From Bacteriovoracales bacterium (GTDB lineage Bacteria > Bdellovibrionota > Bacteriovoracia > Bacteriovoracales > Bacteriovoracaceae): a stretch of DNA of 64,000 nt. Numbering within the stretch: the stretch's first letter is position 1; each line of letters opens with the position of its first letter. The translations under genes and the position numbers were made by a program. The stretch covers positions 1 to 64,000 of the forward strand of contig JASBRV010000102.1 of NCBI GenBank assembly GCA_030149295.1, read 5' to 3'. Positions 16,824 through 26,020 of the stretch are shown in pieces. The notes below the pieces were generated by a model that was not told the DNA's origin, searched no databases, and saw only the letters and a program-made list of their open reading frames with translations.

Positions 16824-18035
16824 CTAAACTAGCCACTCCTCAGCTTTTCTAGGAGTGCGTGGAATCATAACATTTCCTTCGTAAATTATAACTTCAGCTG
16901 CCAAATTGTGACAGAGGAAAAAAGGCATGCCTTCTGTAAAGCCGTATGCGCCACTTTGATGAAAGCATAGCCAATCACCTGGACCTGCGTCTTTAGGTAG
17001 CTCCAATGTTCCTAGATTGTCCATGGCCGTACAAAGAGGGCCGTGAATTTGAAAAGGAATCATATCTTGATTAGATTTTCTAAAAAGTTCTACGGGAAAG
17101 GATTGACCAGTAATAGCTGGGCGAACAATGTGGTTGACGCCTCCATCTAGAATTAAAAGGTCGCGTCCTCTTACAGTTTTTCTATCAATCACCTGAGTCA
17201 TATAGTGGCCATAGGGACCTACGGCATAACGACCTAATTCCATCCATATTTTTTCCCAACCATTTTGCTTTTTTAATTTTTTTAGGACCTGGTGGACGTC
17301 TTGGAAGTTTACAGACTTTTCACTGGGGTGATAGGGAATGCCAATACCACCACCGAGGTCAAGTACTCGAGGCTTAATTCCCAGTTTTTTTGCCAGCTCT
17401 TGCCCTTGGGAGGCAATTTTGGTCCATATATTTTCGAGCCTCTTAATATCTAGGATATTTCCCCACTGAAAGACATGAAGACCAAGAATATCGAGGTTTT
17501 CTACTTTTCTCTTATCCATGGTGAGCCAAGTTTGTTCGTCCTCACCAAAGGGTGTTATTTCATTACCTCCTAAAACGCTTTCGCCGTCTTCCCATTCCAT
17601 TTGTACTCTTAAGAGGACCTGGGGTTTGGTGTTGAGTGCCTCGGCAATATCATTAAGCCAGTAGAGTTGATTAAGTGATTCACAGACAACGATTTGAATA
17701 TCCTCTTCCAAAAGCTCACGCAAATACTTACGGCTCTTACTTGGTCCAGTAGAGAGAATATTTTGAGGTTTAATCCCAGAGCGTAGCACTTGATCAATTT
17801 CCCCTTTAGAGGCAACATCGATACCAAAACCACAGTTTCTAAAAACCTTTAATACTGCACTCATGGGGTTCGCTTTGCAGGCATACCACAAAAGGATATC
17901 AGGGTCTTCTTGCATAATACTGGAGAGGCCCTGGAGGTGATCCTTGAGACCATCAAGATCATAATAAAAGAAAGAGCTATCAAGGCGCTTGATGATTTTT
18001 TCTAATTCAGCTCGGTGGGACTCAAGGATCTTCAT
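16824..18035 (-). CDS. lysA: PLP-dependent diaminopimelate decarboxylase-like protein
   Basis: A 403-residue fold-type III (alanine racemase-like barrel) decarboxylase. The PLP lysine is in WYACKANPM (about residue 54), the glycine-rich phosphate loop is LDLGGGIGIPY (about 225), and the cysteine from the partner subunit is in GPLCTAMDNLG (about 333). The usual LysA motif at that last site is CESGD, so this is a divergent member. Position in the lysine operon, 9 bp after dapD, makes diaminopimelate decarboxylation to lysine the natural role. Other group IV decarboxylases (carboxynorspermidine, ornithine/arginine) are alternatives but do not fit the operon. Confidence 0.85.
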   Translation of the reverse strand: MKILESHRAELEKIIKRLDSSFFYYDLDGLKDHLQGLSSIMQEDPDILLWYACKANPMSAVLKVFRNCGFGIDVASKGEIDQVLRSGIKPQNILSTGPSKSRKYLRELLEEDIQIVVCESLNQLYWLNDIAEALNTKPQVLLRVQMEWEDGESVLGGNEITPFGEDEQTWLTMDKRKVENLDILGLHVFQWGNILDIKRLENIWTKIASQGQELAKKLGIKPRVLDLGGGIGIPYHPSEKSVNFQDVHQVLKKLKKQNGWEKIWMELGRYAVGPYGHYMTQVIDRKTVRGRDLLILDGGVNHIVRPAITGQSFPVELFRKSNQDMIPFQIHGPLCTAMDNLGTLELPKDAGPGDWLCFHQSGAYGFTEGMPFFLCHNLAAEVIIYEGNVMIPRTPRKAEEWLV

Positions 18036-18044
18036 GAAGTGGCC

Positions 18045-18803
18045 TTAGCGAAGAAAAGATTCCAGCTCTAGTGAAGAGTCCGATTTTTCGTCGCGATACT
18101 TAATGATAAGAGCACAATTAAGAGAAAGTCCCGCTTCTTTTGCCCATGAGAGTTTGTCATTTACAGGACGTGAGCCCGGTACGACGACCGCTCTTTCTGG
18201 AATGGGCTCATCTGCTCCCAGCATTCTCTCGTTTACGCAATCATAAACAGGTACACCCTTTGAAAGGGTGACTCCTGGAGCTATGACGGCTTCCTTTGAA
18301 ACTTGTTTGCCCTCGACAATAACAGAGCCCGCACCGATAAAAGCGTTGTCTTCTATTACGACGGGCGCAAGACCAATTGGCTCAAGCACTCCACCAATTT
18401 GAACACCGGCACTGAGGTGAACATTTTTACCAATCTGGGCACAGCTTCCGACCAGAGCGTGGCTATCAACCATTGTACCTTCATCGACAAAGGCACCAAT
18501 ATTTATATAAGCGGGAGGCATGATGATGACTCCACTTGCGACATGTGATCCTCTTCTTACGCTTGTTCCCCCTGGTACCATACGGATTTTATCCTCGGGC
18601 TTAAAGCTTCTCGGGGTAAGATTGTGTTTGTCGACGAAACCATGCCAGTGTTCTTCACTAAATTCTTTGAGCTCGCCGGCCTTAAAGGCCTCTAAGATTC
18701 CGGCCTTAACCTCTGTGTTGGCGACCCATTTTCCATCGATTTTATTAGCGGCTCTGATAGTGCCTTTTTCTAATCCTTCTAAAATTTCTGTCCAATTCAT
18801 CAT
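18045..18803 (-). CDS. dapD: Tetrahydrodipicolinate N-succinyltransferase
   Basis: A 252-residue left-handed beta-helix acyltransferase that transfers succinyl from succinyl-CoA to tetrahydrodipicolinate. The hexapeptide repeats run through residues about 95-200 (MPPAYINIGAFVDEGTMVDS, then VGSCAQIGKNVHLSAGVQIGG). These segments are the classic DapD signature. Two adjacent ATG codons start the gene; the second (18800) has slightly better spacing from AAGG. It sits between dapA (21 bp) and lysA (9 bp). Its presence sets the succinylase branch of DAP synthesis, which then needs an aminotransferase and a desuccinylase. Confidence 0.96.
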   Translation of the reverse strand: MMNWTEILEGLEKGTIRAANKIDGKWVANTEVKAGILEAFKAGELKEFSEEHWHGFVDKHNLTPRSFKPEDKIRMVPGGTSVRRGSHVASGVIIMPPAYINIGAFVDEGTMVDSHALVGSCAQIGKNVHLSAGVQIGGVLEPIGLAPVVIEDNAFIGAGSVIVEGKQVSKEAVIAPGVTLSKGVPVYDCVNERMLGADEPIPERAVVVPGSRPVNDKLSWAKEAGLSLNCALIIKYRDEKSDSSLELESFLR

Positions 18804-18824
18804 TTTACCTTTTTATATTAGGGT

Positions 18825-19727
18825 TTATTTATTCTTTTCTTCTTGTTTGTTTATCCAGTCATTAATTCTCGTTGACGCTTCCAAAACAGTTGCTGCCTGG
18901 GAAAGGTCTTGATGACACAAGGGAAGTTTAAGAGTGGGGGTACCAATACGTTTTTCTTCAAAGAGAAGTCTTTTTACGGGAATAGGGTTACTAACACAAA
19001 AAAGAGCAGCTGAGCATGCATCCCAAAGGTCTGCGTCTTGAGAGGAAAGGGTGCCTTTTAATGTTTGATTGACGTATTCATGGGTTGCTTTAGGCCAAGC
19101 GTTAGAAGCAACACTGACAAGTCCCACACAGCCATGCTCTTTAAAAGCGGGAAGCATGCCATCATCTCCGCTGTAGAGACGGATCTTTTCTCCCGCTGCT
19201 TCTTTGTATTTCTTAAATTCTTCAATGCTTCCTGATGCTTCTTTGAGGGCCCAAATTTTTTCATGATTGGATAAACGCTTAAGAGCATCAAAGCTTAAGG
19301 CTTTTCCTGTACGCCCAGGTACATTGTAGAGCATCACCGGATGTTGAGAGATATCCATCAAGCTTTTAAACCATAGATATTGCCCCTCAGTTTCTGGTTT
19401 TGCATAAAGTGGTGTCACCACCAAGATTGCGTCAATGGCTTGGTTATTGAGATATTCCACCCATTCTTTTGTAGCCACTAAATCCTGACCACCAACACCC
19501 ACCATGACGGGGACATTGAGATTTTGCTCTAAAGTGTGGGCAAGAACCTTTTTTCTTTCTTCTAAAGTTAAGTTCAGGGCTTCGCCTGTAGAACCTAAGG
19601 TGAGAACTCCATTCTTAGCCTCCTCTTGTTCTTTAAGAAGAAGAGTGTAGGACTCAAGGTCTAAGTCTCCATTGTCTTTGAGAGGTGTGACAATCGCCGT
19701 CCAAAGTGAGTAATCATTTAAATTCAT
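18825..19727 (-). CDS. dapA: 4-hydroxy-tetrahydrodipicolinate synthase
   Basis: A 300-residue TIM-barrel lyase that condenses pyruvate with aspartate semialdehyde. The GSTGEALNLT loop, the YNVPGRTG loop with its catalytic Tyr (about residue 134) and the Schiff-base Lys in WALKEASG (about 163) are all present. The SNPIPVK segment near the C-terminus is also typical. Its start overlaps the dapB stop by 4 bp. It belongs to the six-gene lysine operon under the riboswitch near 21.9 kb. Confidence 0.97.
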   Translation of the reverse strand: MNLNDYSLWTAIVTPLKDNGDLDLESYTLLLKEQEEAKNGVLTLGSTGEALNLTLEERKKVLAHTLEQNLNVPVMVGVGGQDLVATKEWVEYLNNQAIDAILVVTPLYAKPETEGQYLWFKSLMDISQHPVMLYNVPGRTGKALSFDALKRLSNHEKIWALKEASGSIEEFKKYKEAAGEKIRLYSGDDGMLPAFKEHGCVGLVSVASNAWPKATHEYVNQTLKGTLSSQDADLWDACSAALFCVSNPIPVKRLLFEEKRIGTPTLKLPLCHQDLSQAATVLEASTRINDWINKQEEKNK

Positions 19728-20401
19728 ATTTTAAGCTCCTGAGTAGCTAAGTTTTCAAACCAATGAAAGCCTGGCGCAATATTTTGACTGTGAACAAGAT
19801 TTGCTGCCCAGAGGGCACCGCTTGCAAATAATCTCCGGTCTTTAGCGTGATGGCTTAATTCTATTGTTTCATAGGGGGTATCAAACGTGAAGTTATGATC
19901 ACCGACGACGTCTCCCTTTCTATCTGCACTTATTTCTACAGGGTGAGCGAACCATTCGCCCCAACGAAGGGCCGTACCACTTGGTGAATCAAGTTTCTTT
20001 GTGTGATGGACCTCATGAATGTGAGCACTCCATTGGTTATCAAAAAGATTAGGGGCTTTATTGAGAACATCAAAAACTTTTTTGATGACATTCATGGCCA
20101 AGGAAAAATTATGGCCTTGAATCCAAGGGATGTTGGATTTTTTCAATTGATCATCAAGATCGCTTGGAAATTCGACTCCGGTGGCACCACTGATAATGGG
20201 AAGCTGAGCCGACAGGAGTATATCTAGGCTATCGATCATGACTTTACCTGGTACAAAGGCAACGATGACATCATGATCTTTAAGTTTTTCAATCGACAAA
20301 GGATTTTGATAATGAAAAACACTACAAGAGATACCTATTTCATCGCATATCTCTTTGACTTTTGATCCCGTTTTTCCTCGACCTAAAAGCGCAATTTTCA
20401 T
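19724..20401 (-). CDS. dapB: 4-hydroxy-tetrahydrodipicolinate reductase
   Basis: A 225-residue NAD(P)H-dependent reductase. The N-terminal Rossmann loop is LLGRGKTGSKV, and the catalytic signature EVHHTKKLDSPSGTAL (about residue 130) has the paired His and the Lys used in catalysis and substrate binding. It is shorter than the E. coli enzyme (273 residues), like the compact forms found in some other bacteria. It overlaps lysC and dapA by 4 bp on each side. Confidence 0.95.
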   Translation of the reverse strand: MKIALLGRGKTGSKVKEICDEIGISCSVFHYQNPLSIEKLKDHDVIVAFVPGKVMIDSLDILLSAQLPIISGATGVEFPSDLDDQLKKSNIPWIQGHNFSLAMNVIKKVFDVLNKAPNLFDNQWSAHIHEVHHTKKLDSPSGTALRWGEWFAHPVEISADRKGDVVGDHNFTFDTPYETIELSHHAKDRRLFASGALWAANLVHSQNIAPGFHWFENLATQELKI

Positions 20402-21774
20402 AGAGACCTCTCAATGAAGGTGTTGTGGAGACGGCGGATGGCCTCTGGCGCTTGGTCATCTTTGACCACCAGACAAAAGTTATGGCGTGAAGCCCCAAGA
20501 CAAATCATGCGGACATTTATTTTTTCGTTATCATCGTCAAGGCCTGTAAAAATTTGTTGGGCCAGTCCCGGTGTGTGATTAATATTATTTCCAATGAGAC
20601 TGACCAAAGAGAGGTCTCTTTCCGTTTGTACTGAACATACTTCATCTAGTTCATTAAAAAGTTCTTCGTTATTTAAAGTTTCGCCTTCTACCGTTACGGC
20701 CACAGAGATCTCAGATGTTGTGATGGCATCAATGCTGACCTTGTGTTTTTCAAATAAAGTGAAAATTTTTGCCAGAAAACCATAGTTATTAAGCATCTTG
20801 GGAGTTGTTAATGTTAAGAGCGCTTGGTCCTTTCTCAAGGCCATGGCACGAACTAGTGGCTGGTGTTCACTTTGAGAGCGAATCCAAGTGCCTGGGGCAT
20901 CAGGCTCATAACTTGAACCTACAAAGACGGGGATGGCCATTCTCTGAACTGGGGAAAGCGTCGTGGGATGGAGAATTTTCGCTCCAAAAATAGCGAGCTC
21001 CGCTGCTTCTTGAAAAGTGATTTCACCGATAGGAAGGGCTTGAGGGCAAATTCGAGGATCCGTCGTGGCAATACCTGCGACATCAGTCCAGATTTCTAGC
21101 AGGTCTGCTCCTAGTCCTTCGGCCAAAAGAGCGGCACTGTAATCAGAGCCACCTCTGCCGAGGGTTGTGGTTTCACCGTCGACGGTGGATCCTACAAAAC
21201 CTTGGGTGACATAAACACAATCTCCGATCTTTGCAGCAAGGAGGTGACTTTGGCATAGGTTTTTTATTTCTTTTATGTCAGGGATACCTCTTCCAAAATC
21301 ATCGTTTGTTCTCATGACTAGGCGAACATCAAAATTTTCAACTTTGGTGCTTTGCTTTTTAGAGAGGGCTTCCGCCATCAAGGGGGAGCTTAATCTTTCA
21401 CCTAAACTTTGCATGCGATCCATGGCCTTAAGAGGAGCGTCTTTTAAGAAATTGATTCCTCTTGCCAAGGTTTCAAGTTCTTCTAAAAGCTCTTCGATAT
21501 GTTGATAGGTCTGTTCACTCACCTTTAAGTCTTTAGCAATGGCGCGATGTTTATCGACGATTTCTTTAATTAAGGATTCGCATTCAGCCCATGTTTTGTT
21601 CTTTGCTTTTTTTGCCAATTCAATTAACTGATTTGTCGTTCCATAGGTGGCAGAGACAACGACAATGGATGAGCCCCTGAGATTAGCGATATTAGCCGAC
21701 CTCTCAATCGCCGAAGCGTCTTTCATACTTGAGCCGCCGAATTTTGAAACAATGACTTGATGGTTATGACCCAT
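20398..21774 (-). CDS. lysC: Aspartate kinase (monofunctional)
   Basis: A 458-residue aspartokinase, first enzyme of the aspartate pathway. The kinase begins VSKFGGSSMKD; LGRGGSDYSAALLAEGL (about residue 205) and WTDVAGIATTDPR complete the nucleotide/aspartate site. The last ~150 residues form paired ACT domains, so feedback control by lysine is likely in addition to the riboswitch. There is no homoserine dehydrogenase fusion. AAGGA stands seven bases before the ATG at 21774. It is the first gene of the operon and is followed by dapB with a 4-bp overlap. Confidence 0.96.
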   Translation of the reverse strand: MGHNHQVIVSKFGGSSMKDASAIERSANIANLRGSSIVVVSATYGTTNQLIELAKKAKNKTWAECESLIKEIVDKHRAIAKDLKVSEQTYQHIEELLEELETLARGINFLKDAPLKAMDRMQSLGERLSSPLMAEALSKKQSTKVENFDVRLVMRTNDDFGRGIPDIKEIKNLCQSHLLAAKIGDCVYVTQGFVGSTVDGETTTLGRGGSDYSAALLAEGLGADLLEIWTDVAGIATTDPRICPQALPIGEITFQEAAELAIFGAKILHPTTLSPVQRMAIPVFVGSSYEPDAPGTWIRSQSEHQPLVRAMALRKDQALLTLTTPKMLNNYGFLAKIFTLFEKHKVSIDAITTSEISVAVTVEGETLNNEELFNELDEVCSVQTERDLSLVSLIGNNINHTPGLAQQIFTGLDDDNEKINVRMICLGASRHNFCLVVKDDQAPEAIRRLHNTFIERSL

Positions 21775-21867
21775 ACTTTATTCCTTATTAAAAAAGAAAG
21801 GTTAAACGTTCAATTTCAATAGGAAAAGGGTCACGAGTCGTGATTCCAGAAAGTCCTCCACAAAAAC

Positions 21868-22030
21868 TAAAAAGATCGCTCTTGTGACAGTCCTAGGGAT
21901 TCAGCCCTAGTGACCAACTGGGAGGTGGTGACTCATTCTCTCAGTTTCGGCATTGAACTCCCTCGGCAACGTTTTTAAACGGGGAGTCACCCCCTGTAAC
22001 GTGCGTCCTGATCAATGCGCCTCTTCCTTT
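21868..22030 (-). promoter_or_regulatory. Lysine riboswitch (L box)
   Basis: On the minus strand, upstream of lysC, the conserved lysine-aptamer landmarks occur in order: AGAGGCGCATTG (start near 22024), the GCCGAGGGAG element, ATGCCGAAACTGAG, and the late stem TAGGGCTGAATCCCTAGGAC followed by TGTCAC and AAGAGCG. This last part is almost identical to the E. coli lysC riboswitch. A hairpin TCACGA-C-TCGTGA (21831-21843) followed by CCCTTTTCC lies between aptamer and gene and may be the terminator of the expression platform. It should repress the whole lysC-to-desuccinylase operon when lysine is high. Confidence 0.92.
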
Positions 22031-22124
22031 AGTAAAAAGGTTACACAAGAAATGAATTATTGCCAAATAAACTTTAGCCATGTTGACTAGAAGGAAGAAA
22101 AAATTACTTAGAAAAGGCTTTTAT

Positions 22125-23243
22125 ATGGCATTAAAACTAGGATTCATTGGGGCGAGAGGGATGGTTGGCCGTGTCCTTTTAGAGAGGATGCGACAGGAAA
22201 AGGACTTTGAACACTTTGATACGATTTTCTTTTCTACTAGTCAGGTTGGTCAACCGGCACCTGAAGATTCCTGTGAAGAAAAACTATGGGATGCTCATAG
22301 TATTGAATCTCTTTCTCAAATGGATGTAATAATCAGCTGTCAGGGTGGAGACTATACCAATGAACTCCATTCTCCCTTGCGCCAAAGTGGGTGGAAAGGT
22401 TACTGGGTGGATGCCGCTTCAACTTTAAGAATGAGTTCTGATTCGTGCCTAGTTTTAGATCCAATTAACAAGAATTTAATTAAAGAAAGCTTGAGAAACG
22501 GAACCCTTGATTTTGTGGGGTCTAACTGCACGGTAAGTTTGATGCTGTTGGCCTTGGCAGGCCCTTTAAAAGAAGGGGTTGTTGAATGGGTGAATTCTCA
22601 CACCTATCAGGCGGCCAGTGGTGGTGGAGCTGCTCACATGAGAGAACTTCTTAAAGGGATGGGATATCTCTATAAGAAACACCAAAATTTAATAGATGAT
22701 GATCGTGGTGATATTCTTGCTCTAGATCATCTCATTTCTGAAGATCTAAGAAATGCCTCTGACTTTCCAAAGGAGAAATTTGGGGCACCCCTAGCTGCGA
22801 ATCTCCTGCCCTGGATTGATAGTGCAGTGGAAATGGGTCAGACCAGAGAGGAATGGAAGGGCATGGTGGAAGCCAATAAAATTTTAGGTCTAAATGATAG
22901 TCTAGGGGTTGATGGAACATGTGTGCGAGTTGGGGCCCTGAGGTCTCATTCTCAAGCATTAACTCTTAAACTTAAAAAAAGCGTTAGCGCAGATGAATTA
23001 GAGAAAATGATAGGTGATGCCCATGAATGGGTTGATGTCGTGGCCAATAATAAAGAAGCAACTATCAAAGACCTTACACCTGCCGCGGCTTCTGGGACCT
23101 TAAGAATTAAGGTCGGTCGAATCAGACCAATGAAGCTTTCCCCTGACATGATGAATGTCTTCACTGTCGGTGATCAACTTCTCTGGGGAGCGGCTGAACC
23201 CCTTAGGCGATTTCTCAGAATATTATTAGAAGATAAGGCCTAA
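22125..23243 (+). CDS. asd: Aspartate-semialdehyde dehydrogenase
   Basis: A 372-residue enzyme converting aspartyl phosphate to the semialdehyde used by dapA and by threonine/methionine synthesis. The Rossmann motif GFIGARGMVGRVL opens the protein, the catalytic Cys is in GSNCTVSLM (Cys135), and the QAASGGGAAHMREL segment matches the Gram-negative (E. coli type) Asd. The open frame starts at 22080, but the ATG at 22125 (AAGG eight bases upstream) matches the conserved N-terminus. It diverges from the lysine operon and is not behind the riboswitch. Its TAA stop overlaps the ATG of the next gene. Confidence 0.95.
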   Translation: MALKLGFIGARGMVGRVLLERMRQEKDFEHFDTIFFSTSQVGQPAPEDSCEEKLWDAHSIESLSQMDVIISCQGGDYTNELHSPLRQSGWKGYWVDAASTLRMSSDSCLVLDPINKNLIKESLRNGTLDFVGSNCTVSLMLLALAGPLKEGVVEWVNSHTYQAASGGGAAHMRELLKGMGYLYKKHQNLIDDDRGDILALDHLISEDLRNASDFPKEKFGAPLAANLLPWIDSAVEMGQTREEWKGMVEANKILGLNDSLGVDGTCVRVGALRSHSQALTLKLKKSVSADELEKMIGDAHEWVDVVANNKEATIKDLTPAAASGTLRIKVGRIRPMKLSPDMMNVFTVGDQLLWGAAEPLRRFLRILLEDKA

Positions 23244-23890
23244 TGGAATTTTTTAAGCATGTCTTCGATGCCATTATCATAAATGTTAAAAGGCTACCTC
23301 GTTATGCAAAGCTGACCAAAGGTAAAAGCATAATCGTTAGTCTCGGACTCATTTCTTTTGAAGTGGTGATCCTTCCTTTAGCGATCTTTTTTGATCTTTG
23401 GTCAATGAAATGGCAAAGATTAGGGCTGCCTGTCATGAAGTGGGACTTTGAATCTATGGATAAGATAGAGGATTTTCCAAACTTAATAGCTACGGATATT
23501 CCTGAGAGGTTTTATTCCTTTCGAGAATTGATTCAACTTAGAAAAAATATTTTCTTGTCCATAAAAACTAACAAATGGAATAGAGCTGATAATTTTTGTG
23601 AAGAATTTTTGGGAAATTATAATGCGGGACCTTTGGCGATTCACTTTGTGGAGAGTGTACAGCGCGCTTTGGCCGTCACCATCGCTTGTCTTGAGAAGTA
23701 TGAATGGCAGAGTCGAAAAGCGAAGGAGAGTTTTCTCTTTCAAAGAAAGTGGTTTGTTATTTCACAGGCTATTGGTTTTGAAGGAGCGTATATTTTAGAC
23801 CTTCTGGCACGAGGTATAAGAAGCAAAGGCGTCAGGATTCTTTCAGCAGATGTTCCTCATATTTCTCGATTACCAGAAGGTGAGGGTTAA
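23243..23890 (+). CDS. Unknown protein with one N-terminal membrane segment
   Basis: A 215-residue protein I do not recognise. A hydrophobic stretch (IIVSLGLISFEVVILPLAIF, residues about 29-48) should anchor it in the inner membrane, with basic residues on the N-terminal side. The remaining ~165 residues are mixed helical, rich in Trp, Arg and Lys (for example KTNKWNRADNFCEEFLGNY). It is translationally coupled to asd through a TAATG overlap, so it is co-expressed, but nothing in the sequence ties it to lysine synthesis. Confidence 0.75.
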   Translation: MEFFKHVFDAIIINVKRLPRYAKLTKGKSIIVSLGLISFEVVILPLAIFFDLWSMKWQRLGLPVMKWDFESMDKIEDFPNLIATDIPERFYSFRELIQLRKNIFLSIKTNKWNRADNFCEEFLGNYNAGPLAIHFVESVQRALAVTIACLEKYEWQSRKAKESFLFQRKWFVISQAIGFEGAYILDLLARGIRSKGVRILSADVPHISRLPEGEG

Positions 23891-23908
23891 TTTCTAAACT
23901 TTAGACTC

Positions 23909-24160
23909 TTAGTATTTCTCAGAAAGTTTTAAGTAATCAATGTCGTTTTGGTTCGCCATTAATTGATCGAATTCTTGAAGATAAGAGTTCTTAGTTGCGA
24001 CCTCTCTGCCCACTGATTGTTCTCTTCGATACTCTGAAGAGTTGGCAACAAGGGTGTGGATACGCTCTTCCGCTAATTCCATTTTAGCTTCAGGGCTTAA
24101 ATCGTTAGCAAAAGATAGTGCCGTCCATAGAAGTGTAATTAATAATAATGCCGTTTTCAT
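23909..24160 (-). CDS. Small exported protein, strongly translated
   Basis: An 83-residue protein with a clear signal peptide (MKTALLLITLLWTALSFAND, cleavage after SFA) and a short, charged, probably helical mature part containing SPEAKMELAEERIHTLVANS. I do not recognise the family. The open frame extends upstream to 24226, but the ATG at 24160 has the perfect anti-16S sequence AGGAGGTGAT just before it, which fixes the start and predicts high expression. It is a single-gene unit, convergent with the asd pair (18 bp gap) and divergent from the lipoprotein operon. Confidence 0.75.
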   Translation of the reverse strand: MKTALLLITLLWTALSFANDLSPEAKMELAEERIHTLVANSSEYRREQSVGREVATKNSYLQEFDQLMANQNDIDYLKLSEKY

Positions 24161-24437
24161 TGGTATCACCTCCTGTGATTTCCTAAGACTATTATGCCTT
24201 AAAAATGAAAGGCATGCTGACACCATAAAAGAGATACAAAGTATAAGTTATTAAAAATTCATTGACTCAACTCTGAAAATTTAAGAAAAAGTTAGTATTT
24301 TTTTATTAGTTGACTGTATGAGTCCCTCAACGGAGCCGTTTTGCGCCTCATTGAAGAAATTCCCTATTTGCTTTCACCTTTATCAGTGAGTACCATTATC
24401 CAAAAAAAATAAGCCTTTCTTTTGTAGGAGTTACCCC

Positions 24438-25088
24438 ATGAAAAACACACTAATATTGTCCCTTGCAGCCTTCCTTTTTGTCTCTTGTGGATCAACCACC
24501 AAAAGAGATGAAGATAGAGAAGACTCTCTCAATGAAGTGGAGCTGGAGTATAAATTACAAGAGACAAGTACAGGACTTTCTAAGCGCCCTGAGTGGATAC
24601 AAACTCCTAAGAAAGGGGACAATGATGGAAATCCCAGAAACTATCGCTACTTTGTTAATGAATCGGAAAGTAAAAGTAAAAGACTAGCCCTTCAGTCCGC
24701 GAAGGCAAGAGCATCGGCCTCAATCGCACAAGAGATTGTCTCTTTTATTAACAATTCTTACGGTGAAGCCACTCAAGGCGGTGAGGGCGAGGAGATCACG
24801 GAATACAAGCAAGAGCAACTGGCCAAAGAGACACAAACCTTTCTCCATGGCACAGAGGTCATAAACACATATTGGGAAAAAAGAAAGTATTTAAAAGAGA
24901 TGGGTGCGGATAAAGATCAAACCATTTATATGGCCTATGCTCTTGTGAGAGTAAATAAAGACACTCTTAAGGAAGCAGTCGATCGTGCGAGTAAAAAGTT
25001 TTTAGGTGATGTTAAAGACCCTGAAGTAAAAGATAAAGCTTCTAAGGCCATTGAAGAGGCAAAAGAGGCTTTTTCAAATGATAATTAA
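24438..25088 (+). CDS. LPP20-like lipoprotein
   Basis: A 216-residue lipoprotein: the signal MKNTLILSLAAFLFVSCGS has a lipobox with Cys17. The mature region (KRPEWIQTPKKGD..., then LALQSAKARASASIAQEIV) resembles the LPP20 fold, in which a conserved W(I/V)xxP is followed by an Ala-rich helix. GGAG precedes the ATG. It is first of four overlapping or closely spaced genes for envelope lipoproteins; the stop overlaps the next start. Function is unknown; location with an LpoB-like protein suggests a role in peptidoglycan synthesis at the outer membrane. Confidence 0.78.
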   Translation: MKNTLILSLAAFLFVSCGSTTKRDEDREDSLNEVELEYKLQETSTGLSKRPEWIQTPKKGDNDGNPRNYRYFVNESESKSKRLALQSAKARASASIAQEIVSFINNSYGEATQGGEGEEITEYKQEQLAKETQTFLHGTEVINTYWEKRKYLKEMGADKDQTIYMAYALVRVNKDTLKEAVDRASKKFLGDVKDPEVKDKASKAIEEAKEAFSNDN

Positions 25089-26010
25089 GTTAGCTGTTTT
25101 TGCATTTTTTTTATCGGATTTCACCCATGCCAAGACTCCCGCATGGGTGAACCAGCCGAAAAAGAATTGTCCTACTCAGTATATGTGCGCTGTAGGTGAA
25201 GCGGCAGGACGCTCTCAAGCTAAAGCGCAGGCTAGAGCTGCCATTGCCAAGGTATTTCAGACCCAAGTGAAGTCAAAGTTTTCAGAAGTCGTTTTTGCTA
25301 ATGACAATGTTAGTGAGCAATCCATGAGCGCGACGACTGAGGAATTGACTGAAATGACCTTGGAAGGAATTGAGATTCTTGAAATGCATGAAGATAAATT
25401 AGGATTTTATGCACTAGCGGGTTTGAATAAGAGAAAATTGTCAAACCATTATCAAAGTGAAATTAAAAAAATCGACCAAAAGCTTGGTGTCCTATGGAGC
25501 AGCGGTAAAATCGGCGATCTCATGAATATGGGGGAGTTACTTGGTAGACGATCTCTTTTCTACGATAGAATTGCTTTTCTTACTGGATTAAAAGTCACAC
25601 TTCCTTTTTCTTATAAAGAATACCTGCGAAAGAAGAAAAATCTTTTTAATAAAGTTACTATTAAGATCGGAAAAGAGTTAGATATGCCTCAGTCCTTAAA
25701 GGAGACTATTGCAAATGAACTTTCTTCCATGGGTTTTCGCCTCAACACCAAAGAAAAAGCTGAAGGGAAAACAACCCATATTCTAAAAGGAAAGCTTGAT
25801 TCTAAAAAAGAATATTTAAAAGTCGAGGGCTTTGAACGTTATCGTTTTAATTTAGTCTTAAAGGCATTGAACAATAAAAGAAAGGAGACGGGATTTCTTT
25901 CTTTTGAGACGACAAGCACAGGGAGAAATTTTGATCAATCCCTTGAGAAGGCCCTTGTCACAATTTCGGAACATATAAGCAAAAATATTCATCAATTAAA
26001 TATTGAATAA
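25078..26010 (+). CDS. LPP20-like periplasmic protein
   Basis: A 310-residue exported protein. I start it at ATG 25078, which overlaps the previous stop by 11 bp and gives a signal peptide ending FTHAK; no lipobox Cys follows, so it is probably soluble in the periplasm. The region PAWVNQPKKNC...CAVGEAAGRSQAKAQARAAIAKVF (residues about 20-65) again matches the LPP20 pattern, suggesting a duplication of the upstream gene's domain. The C-terminal ~110 residues (from about 200) form a second unnamed domain. An 11-bp gap with AAAGGAG leads to the LpoB-like gene. Confidence 0.75.
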   Translation: MIIKLAVFAFFLSDFTHAKTPAWVNQPKKNCPTQYMCAVGEAAGRSQAKAQARAAIAKVFQTQVKSKFSEVVFANDNVSEQSMSATTEELTEMTLEGIEILEMHEDKLGFYALAGLNKRKLSNHYQSEIKKIDQKLGVLWSSGKIGDLMNMGELLGRRSLFYDRIAFLTGLKVTLPFSYKEYLRKKKNLFNKVTIKIGKELDMPQSLKETIANELSSMGFRLNTKEKAEGKTTHILKGKLDSKKEYLKVEGFERYRFNLVLKALNNKRKETGFLSFETTSTGRNFDQSLEKALVTISEHISKNIHQLNIE

Positions 26011-26020
26011 AGGAGTAACC

